NCBI RefSeq assembly: GCF_021729075.1
Contig: NZ_JAJSAQ010000003.1
Location: 541,820-605,819 of the forward strand
Direction: 5' to 3'
Length of the DNA: 64,000 nucleotides
From: Microbulbifer guangxiensis
GTDB lineage: Bacteria; Pseudomonadota; Gammaproteobacteria; Pseudomonadales; Cellvibrionaceae
A program made the position numbers and the translations under genes. How positions within the stretch are numbered: the first letter of the stretch is position 1; the number at the start of each line of letters is the position of its first letter. Below are positions 57,501 to 64,000 of this stretch, piece by piece. Below the pieces are notes generated by a model. That model had not been told where the DNA came from and did not search any database. It saw only the letters and a program-made list of their open reading frames with translations.

Positions 57501-59066
57501 ATGAATCCATCACAGTCGGGGCCGCGGCTTGACCTGCCGGTGTTTCTGCCGGCGTTCGGTATTGCGATTCTGGTTGCCAGCATCCTGGTGCTGCTGCCAC
57601 AACAGGCGGAACTCTGGGCGAGCCAGATGATGTCGTTCGTCACCAGCCAGTTCGGTTGGCTGTTCGTCATTTTCGGCTTCGGTACTTTCGTGTTTGCCCT
57701 GTGGTTGGCGTTTGGCCGCTTCGGGCAGGTCAAACTCTCCCGCACGGACGAGCCACCGGAGTACTCGGAGCTGAGCTGGGCGGCGATGATGTTTTCCGCC
57801 GGCATCGGCATCGGCCTGGTGAGCTGGTCCTTTGTCGAGCCCATCTACTACCTGTCCACACCGCCGCTGCACATCGAGCCTCATTCGGCCCGCGCCGCAG
57901 AGTGGGGGCATATGTATTCGCTGTTCCACTGGAGTTTTGTGCCCTGGGCGCTCTACGCGGTGCCCTCGGTGGCGGTTGCGTACATGCTCTATGTGAGGCG
58001 TCGCCCTTTCCTGCGTATCTCTGAAGTCTGCAGGCCGTTGATCGGTCGCCACGCCGAAGGTTGGGCGGGTAAGCTCATCGATACCCTGATCATCCTCGGC
58101 CTGATCGGTGGTGCGGGTACCTCACTGGGGCTCGGGGTGCCGCTGGTCTCCGCGCTGACCACCTCACTGTTGGGCATCGAGGAGTCCCTGATGACCCAGC
58201 TGGGGGTGATCGGGCTGTGGACGCTCATTTTCGGTGCCAGCGCTTACAAGGGCCTCAAGGCAGGTATCCGTATCCTCAGCGATATCAATATTTACCTGGC
58301 CGTGCTGATAGTGCTGGTAGTCTTGCTGGCGGGCCCCACGGTGTTCATCCTGACCCTGTCCGCCAATAGTCTCGGCTTGATGCTGGATAACTTTACCCGT
58401 ATCAGCTTCTGGCTGGATCCAGTGCGGCAGGGCGGGTTCCCCGACGCCTGGACACTGTTCTACTGGGCCTGGTGGATCGCCTACGCGCCGTTGATGGGGC
58501 TGTTCTTTGGCCGTATCTCCCGCGGTCGCACCATCCGTCAGATGGTGTTGGGTATTCTGCTCTGGGGCAGCCTGGGCTGTATTTCTTTCCTGAGCATCTG
58601 TGGGGCCTACGCACTGGAGCTGGAAATCTCCGGTGTACTGGAGGTCTCACGCCTGCTCGGAGAGAAGGGCATACCGGCAACAGTGGTGGCCATCATCGAG
58701 ACATTGCCGTTCAGCCAGCTGTTACTGGCGGCCTTCACCCTGCTCAGTTTTGTGTTCCTGGCCACCACACTGGATTCATCCGCGTACGTGCTGGCGAGTA
58801 TCAGTACGCGCAACCTGTCCGGTGACGATGAGCCGGCCAAGGCCAATCGCCTGGCCTGGGCCTTTGCGCTGGCGGCAATTGCAATCGGCCTGTTGTTTGC
58901 CAACGGCCTCGATACGGTCAAGTCCCTGACCATCATTCTGGCGCTGCCACTGACGATCGTCCTGTTCCTGCTATTCCGCGCATTGCTGCGGATACTCACT
59001 AACGATTTCGGACACCAGGTGCGGAAGAGTTCACTGGTGTTACAGGCTACCAATGAGGAATCTTGA
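57501..59066 (+). CDS. BCCT-family betaine/carnitine transporter
   Basis: A 521-residue secondary transporter for quaternary ammonium compounds. Twelve membrane segments are present. FSAGIGIGLVSWSFVEPIYYLSTPP contains the (M/F)SAGIGIGL signature and GHMYSLFHWSFVPWALYAVPSVAVAYMLYVRR the aromatic BCCT motif. A glycine-rich third helix (LGLIGGAGTSLGLGVPLV) and FYWAWWIAYAPLMGLFFGRISRGRTIRQMVLG follow. The C-terminus is short, so osmotic sensing is unlikely and a catabolic uptake role fits. I take ATG 57501, eight bases after a GAGAG site; ATG 57495 is possible. The stop lies just before the next gene. Confidence 0.93.
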   Translation: MNPSQSGPRLDLPVFLPAFGIAILVASILVLLPQQAELWASQMMSFVTSQFGWLFVIFGFGTFVFALWLAFGRFGQVKLSRTDEPPEYSELSWAAMMFSAGIGIGLVSWSFVEPIYYLSTPPLHIEPHSARAAEWGHMYSLFHWSFVPWALYAVPSVAVAYMLYVRRRPFLRISEVCRPLIGRHAEGWAGKLIDTLIILGLIGGAGTSLGLGVPLVSALTTSLLGIEESLMTQLGVIGLWTLIFGASAYKGLKAGIRILSDINIYLAVLIVLVVLLAGPTVFILTLSANSLGLMLDNFTRISFWLDPVRQGGFPDAWTLFYWAWWIAYAPLMGLFFGRISRGRTIRQMVLGILLWGSLGCISFLSICGAYALELEISGVLEVSRLLGEKGIPATVVAIIETLPFSQLLLAAFTLLSFVFLATTLDSSAYVLASISTRNLSGDDEPAKANRLAWAFALAAIAIGLLFANGLDTVKSLTIILALPLTIVLFLLFRALLRILTNDFGHQVRKSSLVLQATNEES

Positions 59067-59068
59067 AA

Positions 59069-59956
59069 ATGATTAGAGTCTTTTTGCTCCTGAGTATGCT
59101 GCTCGGCTCCCAGGCATTTGCCAGCGACAAAAGCCGTGAAGAGCTGGAGGATGTGGTTGAAGAGGGTTCCCTAGAGAGCTTTGTCGCCAAGGCAATCGCC
59201 CATGCCAAGGCCACGGTCAAGCCAACATCCATGGAAGCCATCAGCCAGCAACTGCGTCCCTTTGATCAGGCGTACTTTCCGGAGTCCGACAAGCCGGTGC
59301 CCACCGTGCTGTTCTTCCACGGTTGCAGCGGCCCCACCGCCAGCCATGAGCAGGACTGGGCGAAGCGCTTCAACGCCGAGGGCATCGGTGTCATTGCTGT
59401 GGATAGTTATGAAGGCCGCGGAATTGACTGGCAGCAGGCCTGTAATATGCAGGCAATGACGCCCTGGCAGCGCTCTGCGGATATTCTCGCCACCATCGAG
59501 GACGTCAAGGCTGATCCCCGGGTCGACGCCGAGCAGCTCTACCTGGCAGGCTTCTCACACGGTGCCGTTACCATCTGGGCAGCACTGGCGCAGGCCTCCA
59601 GCCAGTCTGCCCCCATCGGCCTGGCCGAATGGCCGGAAGTCGGTTTTGAGCGACATGTACAGGGTGCGTTTATGTTCTACGGCACCTGCATGCAGCCCTG
59701 GACCGTGGATGTGGAAGCGGTGGCTTTTCTGGCCGAAGATGACCGCTACATTGAAGAGGAAGTCTGCCAGGCGTACCTGCCGAACCATTCGCAGCAGGCC
59801 GGTGAGCTCAGGCTGAAACTGTACGAAGGCGCTACCCACACCTTCGATCACGCCAAGCCCAACCAGGCCAATATCGAAGCCGGCTCCAAATACGATCCGG
59901 TGGCCACCGAGGATGCCTGGCAGACCATGCTGGCAGTCATCAAGGGGGGCAGGTGA
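59069..59956 (+). CDS. exported dienelactone-hydrolase-type esterase, possible acylcarnitine hydrolase
   Basis: A 295-residue alpha/beta-hydrolase with signal peptide (IRVFLLLSMLLGSQAFAS). TVLFFHGCSG marks the oxyanion strand. The nucleophile is in LAGFSHGAVTIWA (GxSxG, about 165), the acid in FLAEDDRYIEEE and the histidine in GATHTFDH. The Pseudomonas carnitine locus contains a secreted short-chain acylcarnitine hydrolase (HocS) next to the thioesterase; this gene has the same neighbour, is exported and may serve the same purpose. That is inference from position. ATG 59069 has GAGGAA eight bases upstream; an in-frame TTG at 59063 is too close to it. Confidence 0.78.
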   Translation: MIRVFLLLSMLLGSQAFASDKSREELEDVVEEGSLESFVAKAIAHAKATVKPTSMEAISQQLRPFDQAYFPESDKPVPTVLFFHGCSGPTASHEQDWAKRFNAEGIGVIAVDSYEGRGIDWQQACNMQAMTPWQRSADILATIEDVKADPRVDAEQLYLAGFSHGAVTIWAALAQASSQSAPIGLAEWPEVGFERHVQGAFMFYGTCMQPWTVDVEAVAFLAEDDRYIEEEVCQAYLPNHSQQAGELRLKLYEGATHTFDHAKPNQANIEAGSKYDPVATEDAWQTMLAVIKGGR

Positions 59957-60381
59957 TGGCCGCAGTACGAACCTTTTCCGCTGTCGCCCACACCTGGTTG
60001 TGCGACGAGATGGGCCATATGAACACCCGCAACTATGTGGGCATGTTTGATGACGCCATGCAGCACTTCATGCTGGTGTTGGGCCACAACGCCATGGTCG
60101 ATGGCGAGCGCCGGCTCGGCTGGGCCGACGTCCGCCATGAAATCGATTACAAGGCCGAAGTGCCGGAAGGCGCTCTGGTCCATGTCGAGTGTGAAGTTTT
60201 ACGGGTTGGTAACAGCTCGATCACCTATCGCCAGACACTGATACTGACTGAAACTAATGAAGTGGCGGCAGTGAACAAGGCGACCTCCGTATTGTTTGAT
60301 CTGAAGAAAAGGTCGGCGACTCCAATTCCCGCTGTGATGCGGGAAAAGGTCGCCGGCTATATTGCCGAGGATGCGGCCTGA
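59956..60381 (+). CDS. cdhB: hotdog-fold thioesterase, predicted betainyl-CoA thioesterase
   Basis: A 141-residue 4HBT-type thioesterase that would release glycine betaine and CoA from betainyl-CoA, the last step of the carnitine pathway. AHTWLCDEMGHMNTRNYVGMFDDAMQHFML carries the conserved acidic residue and MNxxxY pattern. Strands LGWADVRHEIDYKAEVPEGALVHVECEVLRVGNSSITYRQT complete the hotdog. The ATG overlaps the upstream stop by one base (TGATG) after a GGGGGGCAGG site. A terminator follows directly, so this ends the TonB receptor-BCCT-esterase-thioesterase operon. Confidence 0.85.
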   Translation: MAAVRTFSAVAHTWLCDEMGHMNTRNYVGMFDDAMQHFMLVLGHNAMVDGERRLGWADVRHEIDYKAEVPEGALVHVECEVLRVGNSSITYRQTLILTETNEVAAVNKATSVLFDLKKRSATPIPAVMREKVAGYIAEDAA

Positions 60382-60404
60382 CGCTAGCAACATTCTTGTG
60401 ATCG

Positions 60405-60432
60405 AAGCCTCGCACATGCGGGGCTTTTTTGT
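60405..60432 (+). terminator. intrinsic terminator closing the carnitine operon
   Basis: AAGCCTCGC-acat-GCGGGGCTT followed by six T: a 9-bp stem with one G-U pair and a T tract, 24 bp after the thioesterase stop. Confidence 0.9.
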
Positions 60433-60495
60433 ATCCGTTCTCCTATGCCTCAAAGGCTCAATTGACCTGGCTCTGGGGGCGGCGTAAGACGCAAT

Positions 60496-61536
60496 TTAGC
60501 CTGTGCGCTGGTAATGTGGCGCCGGTGACCGGATCCCGGGGTCAAGCTGTGTAAGCCTGTCTGCCGGGCTCAGTACGCCCTTGCTACCGCGGTTCACCAC
60601 ATGGGTGTAAATTTCCGTTGTGGAAATATCCGAGTGCCCAAGCAGCTCCTGGATAGTGCGGAGATCGTAACCGGCCTCCAGTAAGTGGGTGGCGAAGCTG
60701 TGTCGAAAGGCGTGGGTGCGAGCGGGCTTGTGCACCCCTGCCGCCCGCACAGCCCGACGAACCTGACGGGTCAATGTTGTGGGGTGCATATGATGGCGCC
60801 GGCGCACCCCGGAGCGAGGATCGCGCCCGATCTGACTGGAGGGAAAAAGAAATTGCCACCCCAGCTCGCGGGCCGCGGCTGGGTGTTTTCTGCTCAGTGC
60901 GTCGGGGAGATACACTTCTCCAAAGCCCGCCAGGAGATCTTGCTCATGCAGTAAGCTGACCTGCCGGATTTGCTGGCGGAGTTCAGGCTCCAACCCCTCG
61001 GGCAGCATTGTCGTCCTATCCCTGTTTCCCTTGCCCGAGCGGACCACGATGTTACGGCTGCCAAAGTCGATATCCTTGACCCGTAACGCCAGTAACTCTG
61101 CACTGCGCAATCCAGACCCATAAAGTAAGAGCACCTGAAGGCGGTACACCCCATGAAGTTTGTCCAATATGGCCGTAATCTCACTACGGGAATAGACGAC
61201 CGGTAGGCGGCGAAATTGCCTTGCGGGCGTGAATTCAAGCCCTTCGATCTCGATCCCGAGAAATTTCTGGAACAGATACATCAGTGCGTTGAGCACGAGT
61301 TTTTGCGTATTCACTGAACAGTCACGCTGGTCAGCCAGGTAATTCAGATATTTCTCAATCTCCCGGGCCCCCAATGTCTTTGGGTGCTGTAACTTGTGAA
61401 AGTGGATGAAGCGTTTGATCCAGTGGGTATATGTCTGCTCGGTGCGATAAGCTAACCCACTCTGCCGCATATGATGCCGCAACAGGTCCATAAACCTTTC
61501 GGGCTTATCCGGTAGCCGATGGCGAATGTCATCCAT
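60496..61536 (-). CDS. intI: integron integrase IntI (tyrosine recombinase)
   Basis: A 346-residue tyrosine recombinase. Catalytic residues are visible in LYGSGLRSAELLALRVKDIDF (Arg I), HAFRHSFATHLLEAGYDLRTIQELLGHSDISTTEIYTHV (HxxR, His and nucleophilic Tyr). The extra segment between these (GFGEVYLPDALSRKHPAAARELGWQFLFPS) is the integron-integrase-specific insertion that distinguishes IntI from XerC/D. The start is ATG 61536 (MDDIRHRLPDKPERF) with AGGAGGGG seven bases upstream; an extension to 61587 is not needed. It points away from the cassette array, as usual. A LexA box lies 18 bp before the start. Confidence 0.96.
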   Translation of the reverse strand: MDDIRHRLPDKPERFMDLLRHHMRQSGLAYRTEQTYTHWIKRFIHFHKLQHPKTLGAREIEKYLNYLADQRDCSVNTQKLVLNALMYLFQKFLGIEIEGLEFTPARQFRRLPVVYSRSEITAILDKLHGVYRLQVLLLYGSGLRSAELLALRVKDIDFGSRNIVVRSGKGNRDRTTMLPEGLEPELRQQIRQVSLLHEQDLLAGFGEVYLPDALSRKHPAAARELGWQFLFPSSQIGRDPRSGVRRRHHMHPTTLTRQVRRAVRAAGVHKPARTHAFRHSFATHLLEAGYDLRTIQELLGHSDISTTEIYTHVVNRGSKGVLSPADRLTQLDPGIRSPAPHYQRTG

Positions 61537-61554
61537 GATAATCCCCTCCTGAGA

Positions 61555-61574
61555 AACTGTATTTATGTACAGTA
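61555..61574 (-). promoter_or_regulatory. LexA (SOS) box upstream of intI
   Basis: AACTGTATTTATGTACAGTA: the core CTGT-N8-ACAG is perfect and the flanks match the gammaproteobacterial consensus TACTGTATATANAAACAGTA closely. It overlaps the likely intI promoter, as in SOS-regulated integrons. Confidence 0.88.
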
Positions 61575-61650
61575 TATTGCCGGGCATGGATGAATGACCA
61601 TCGAATTAAGCAGAACTCGTCGCCAACTTCATCGAGAAGGCCGTAACTTA

Positions 61651-61678
61651 TTGACTTTAAAGGGCGGTTCCATACTAT
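61651..61678 (+). promoter_or_regulatory. candidate cassette promoter (Pc)
   Basis: TTGACT at 61651-61656 and TACTAT at 61673-61678 with 16-bp spacing, reading toward the cassettes from the intI-attI space. A near-consensus -35 with a 4/6 match at -10. Confidence 0.4.
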
Positions 61679-61779
61679 CAAGTGCTCGTATAACAAGAAT
61701 TACCAAGACAGGCAGCTTGTTAACTCTGGACAAATATATTTAAAAAGCGGATAACTCATTGATTAATCAGGGTTTTTCA

Positions 61780-61856
61780 CGTGATCTTGAGGTGTTGGGG
61801 CTGAGTTAATGAGATCTAGTGTTATAAAGCAGGGTCTTTTGAATAAACTGTTATGT
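61780..61856. other. attI: attI recombination site region
   Basis: The crossover is at 61850/61851 in G^TTATGT (61850-61856). It is set by the first cassette's own attC, whose left core ACATAAC is the exact reverse complement of GTTATGT. The left limit of attI is a guess; the accessory integrase-binding sites cannot be fixed by eye. Confidence 0.7.
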
Positions 61857-61875
61857 TTAATTGTGAGCTCGTACA

Positions 61876-62184
61876 TTGAGTAAATTAGAAAAAATATTTA
61901 GCAGTCTCATTTTGTGGCCATATATTGGAGTCATAGTCGGTCTTGTAGTAGCTCTAATAATAGGTGGCCGAGGAGGCATGTTTTTTGTAATTTCAGGTAC
62001 GATAATTGGTTGTGCAGGCGGTGTTCTTAGATCGATATACCTAGCTTTTAAATTTAAAGAGACAGAAGCTGGGGAAAATACTAGAAAATCACATATAGTT
62101 GTACGGCGTATATTTATTGGTTTTTTATATTTGTTTTCAATTTATACGTTGGTTATAAACTATATAGACCCGGTGCAATGGTAA
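61876..62184 (+). CDS. cassette 1: small membrane protein
   Basis: A 102-residue protein, TTG start 25 bp after the cassette boundary, AT-rich codons. Three membrane segments are likely (WPYIGVIVGLVVALIIGG; MFFVISGTIIGCAGGVL; IFIGFLYLFSIYTLVINYI) around a charged loop (KFKETEAGENTRKSH). No family recognised. The stop is two bases before the attC core, typical of compact cassettes. No own promoter is evident; expression would come from Pc. Confidence 0.7.
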   Translation: MSKLEKIFSSLILWPYIGVIVGLVVALIIGGRGGMFFVISGTIIGCAGGVLRSIYLAFKFKETEAGENTRKSHIVVRRIFIGFLYLFSIYTLVINYIDPVQW

Positions 62185-62185
62185 A

Positions 62186-62314
62186 ACATAACAAGCCGCT
62201 CAAAAATGCCAGCAAGCTGGCTGGGACCTCCGCTGCGTTGCTTGGTTTGTGCTTTAACGCTACGCTAGCACAAACAAATCAACACAACTGCGGCCCCTTA
62301 GCGGGGCGTTATGT
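62186..62314 (+). other. attC: attC site 1
   Basis: 129 bp between core ACATAAC (62186-62192) and GTTATGT (62308-62314), which are exact reverse complements. The adjoining L regions are AAGCCGCT and AGCGGGGC. Interior palindromes include TTTGTGCT/AGCACAAA. Cassette 1 spans 61851-62308. Confidence 0.88.
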
Positions 62315-62334
62315 ACTGGATATGAACCAATAAG

Positions 62335-62751
62335 ATGAAGTATTTCACTGGTGCTTTTCTAATGCTTTTGGCTCAAGTAGCGGTCTCAGAATCTACATCT
62401 TGTCCATTCGACTCTGAGATTAAGAGAGAGGAATTGAATGAAGACGTTGCGCGTTGGTTTTTTGAGGTTGGCGACACAAGCCTTGGAAGCCGTTCTTTCG
62501 TGATCGATGGACTTATCCAGACAAAGGTCAACGATTACAGCTTGGTTCAAGTTTTTGCAGAAATTGGCACCGGATCGGCAAAGAAATATAGCTTTCCAAT
62601 AGCGCTACACATTTGGAAATCTGAGGCATCCACTAGTTTTGCAATCAGCAAAGATTCAGTAAAAAATGTAGAGATAACCGTGGAATACCGTAAGGGAACC
62701 TGCCCGGTAGACTATTTGCTATACGTGGGGAAACTACCCTCCGCAGAGTAA
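62335..62751 (+). CDS. cassette 2: exported protein of unknown function
   Basis: A 138-residue protein with a signal peptide (KYFTGAFLMLLAQVAVSES) and two cysteines in the mature part (TSCPFDSE; KGTCPVDYLLYVG) that could form a disulfide. Mainly beta-strands (RSFVIDGLIQTKVNDYSLVQVFAEIG). No known domain. The ATG is 26 bp inside the cassette and the stop is three bases before the attC core. Codon use is AT-richer than in the chromosome. Confidence 0.75.
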   Translation: MKYFTGAFLMLLAQVAVSESTSCPFDSEIKREELNEDVARWFFEVGDTSLGSRSFVIDGLIQTKVNDYSLVQVFAEIGTGSAKKYSFPIALHIWKSEASTSFAISKDSVKNVEITVEYRKGTCPVDYLLYVGKLPSAE

Positions 62752-62753
62752 GT

Positions 62754-62840
62754 ACATAACAAGCGGTTGTAATCGCCGCGAAATACGCGGCTGGGACGGC
62801 TTACGCTACGCTCCAGCCGCCCCTAAACCGGGCGTTAGCT
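62754..62840 (+). other. attC: attC site 2
   Basis: 87 bp from ACATAAC (62754-62760) to GTTAGCT (62834-62840). The left core pairs with the 5' end of cassette 2 (TTATGT at 62309), confirming cassette 2 as 62309-62834. GGCTGG...CCAGCC forms the inner stem. Confidence 0.88.
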
Positions 62841-62852
62841 CACTCAAGAAAC

Positions 62853-63179
62853 ATGAACAAAATAAAGTCCCATATCCAAGAGTTGATTTCCAAAGAACTA
62901 AAAGGCGGTGCTATAGATAATTGGCATGGTATTGAAACGGACAATATTGATCAGCATCTAGTCACTCCCAGGGTTCAGGTTTACCATGACTCAAATGGAG
63001 CTGATTTGCAGTGGGAGTTTTGGACCGTACTGGAAGAGATTCCGGATGATCAGTCCGGCTATACAGTTTTTTATGATGTTGATGTGAATATGTTCGGGCT
63101 TGGCTTCCATGGCACGGGAGGGAGAATGTTTTCTTTAGGCCTATATGGAAGCTTTCTTGAAACTTTAAACAGTATGTGA
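62853..63179 (+). CDS. cassette 3: cytosolic protein of unknown function
   Basis: A 108-residue acidic protein without signal peptide. A helical start (KIKSHIQELISKELKGG) is followed by a beta-rich part with a DxD-like run (YTVFYDVDVNMFGLGFHGTGGRMFSLGLYGSF). It recalls small immunity-type proteins in size and charge, but I recognise no family. ATG 12 bp after the attC2 core; Shine-Dalgarno weak (CTCAAGAA). Confidence 0.72.
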   Translation: MNKIKSHIQELISKELKGGAIDNWHGIETDNIDQHLVTPRVQVYHDSNGADLQWEFWTVLEEIPDDQSGYTVFYDVDVNMFGLGFHGTGGRMFSLGLYGSFLETLNSM

Positions 63180-63194
63180 AAGCGCAGTGGCCCG

Positions 63195-63338
63195 AGCTAA
63201 CAAACGCAAGCAGAATGCTACGCCCCTTCGGGTCTCCGCGGGACGCCCAACGCCATGCACGTTTTGTGCGGGTCGCTGCGCTCCCAGATTCGCACAAAAC
63301 GTGCATAGCATTGGTCGCCCCTGTTGCGGGCGTTAGCG
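63195..63338 (+). other. attC: attC site 3
   Basis: 144 bp from AGCTAAC (63195-63201) to GTTAGCG (63332-63338). The left core pairs with the 5' end of cassette 3 (GTTAGCT). A 16-bp perfect stem (ATGCACGTTTTGTGCG and its complement) forms the tip. Confidence 0.88.
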
Positions 63339-63348
63339 AATAAGAAGC

Positions 63349-63822
63349 ATGAAGTTAACTATCGGTATTACATTGACCTTTCTTCTTGCTAGCTACGGGC
63401 ATGCATGTTCATTTGCACCGGGTTACCAAGATTTCTTAATAGCTCCATCAATTTATAGGAAAGGTCCTAAACCTGAGTCGCCCAAGATAACTGTAAAGAA
63501 AATCCAAAGAGGGGAAAAAGGTGATCCGGGTATGTGTGCCGATGCGGGAACTCTTGTTCTAACGATTGATAATTTTAGGCTGAATACAGGCTACCAATTC
63601 ACAATTGAAAGTGGCGTAGCAGATGATCAGATCTTCCCTGAAAAGTACATTGCACCAGTTCCAGGCTCTAGAGAGCTGATGTTCGTCTGGTTGGATGGGG
63701 CTTCTTATTTCCAAGAACCTATACAGCTAAAAGTAAAGGTTGTAGCTATTTCATTGGATGGAATTGAAAGCCAAGCTAGTTATGTCAATATCGAGGACCC
63801 GGGCAGGCCCAAGCCTCGCTAA
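63349..63822 (+). CDS. cassette 4: exported protein of unknown function
   Basis: A 157-residue protein with a signal peptide (KLTIGITLTFLLASYGHACSF); the Cys after the cleavage region could make it a lipoprotein, although the lipobox (YGHAC) is poor. Mature part beta-rich with an Ig-like feel (PKITVKKIQRGEKGDPGMCADAGTLVLTIDNFRL; IQLKVKVVAISLDGIESQASYVNIED). No family recognised. The stop codon lies inside the attC4 core, so cassette and gene end together. Confidence 0.75.
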   Translation: MKLTIGITLTFLLASYGHACSFAPGYQDFLIAPSIYRKGPKPESPKITVKKIQRGEKGDPGMCADAGTLVLTIDNFRLNTGYQFTIESGVADDQIFPEKYIAPVPGSRELMFVWLDGASYFQEPIQLKVKVVAISLDGIESQASYVNIEDPGRPKPR

Positions 63823-63933
63823 CAAAGCAATGCAGACGACGTCTTACTCTGTGCACTTTTTGCACGGTCGCTGTGCTCCCATTTGCGTGCAAAATGCACA
63901 CAAAGTAAGCAGCGGCTGATTGCGGCGTTATGC
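63817..63933 (+). other. attC: attC site 4
   Basis: 117 bp from CGCTAAC (63817-63823) to GTTATGC (63927-63933). The left core pairs with the 5' end of cassette 4 (GTTAGCG). Its inner arm is homologous to that of attC3 but with different, still complementary, stem bases. Confidence 0.87.
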
Positions 63934-63950
63934 ATTTTCCAAGGAGAGGA

Positions 63951-64000
63951 ATGGTGAGAGATAAAAGGTTCTGGAAAAGGCTTTCTCTGATCGTTGCAGG
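63951..64000 (+). CDS. cassette 5: start of a gene cut by the window edge
   Basis: ATG at 63951 follows AAGGAGAGG by one to two bases more than usual and reads MVRDKRFWKRLSLIVAG to the edge. The basic start followed by hydrophobic residues suggests a signal peptide or membrane helix. It begins 23 bp inside the fifth cassette (from 63928). Confidence 0.55.
   Translation, partial: MVRDKRFWKRLSLIVA

Overview
The window looks like a chromosomal segment of a GC-rich marine gammaproteobacterium. The closest fit I can infer is the Cellvibrionales (Microbulbifer-like): the queA-tgt-secDF, ccoNOQP-GHIS, ampDE, DUF1631 and groESL blocks are gammaproteobacterial in type, and a SOS-controlled chromosomal integron occupies the right end. 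The genus is an inference from gene content; no marker gene was searched.

Layout, left to right. 1-445: 3' end of a medium-chain dehydrogenase. 1280-7366: an AT-richer four-gene overlapping operon (MoxR AAA+ ATPase, small bpX-like protein, vWA-like/beta-propeller protein, alpha-solenoid/beta-propeller protein) resembling the MoxR-vWA-beta-propeller ternary conflict systems. 7367-8345: gene-free DNA, a 180-bp tandem repeat and tRNA-Leu(CAA). 8484-13796: queA, tgt, secD and secF, with yajC missing from its usual place. 13866-18720 (minus strand): two small proteins, a secreted PHB-depolymerase-family esterase, RNase T and pyrC. 19025-29707: argG, then cbb3 oxidase (ccoNOQP), its assembly genes (ccoGHIS), a SafE-like exporter and a small coiled-coil protein. 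29751-38009: nadC, two tandem DUF1631/PilZ-like paralogues, ampD and ampE. 38201-45033: aldehyde dehydrogenase, PLP dehydratase, YbhB-like protein, AmpG, an alkyltransferase-like protein, a DUF481 outer-membrane protein and an SDR. 45034-45790: repeats only (a REP hairpin, ten 18-bp units and six 58-bp REP units). 45777-51973: cfa, fxsA, groES, groEL and a Ser/Thr kinase. 52084-60381: a carnitine-to-glycine-betaine catabolic locus with its own TonB receptor and BCCT transporter. 60496-64000: integron integrase with LexA box, attI, four complete gene cassettes with attC sites and the start of a fifth.

How the genes work together. The cco block is a self-contained module for building a copper-haem cbb3 oxidase. 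The carnitine locus can be read as one pathway: outer-membrane uptake, hydrolysis of acylcarnitine (inferred), inner-membrane transport, oxidation to 3-dehydrocarnitine, cleavage to betainyl-CoA and hydrolysis to glycine betaine, under an AraC/GATase regulator. AmpD, AmpE and AmpG belong to peptidoglycan recycling. The parts least explained by known biology are the bpX-type operon beside tRNA-Leu, the tandem repeats at 7770-8220 and 45171-45790, the TonB receptor of the carnitine locus, and the orphan cassette proteins.
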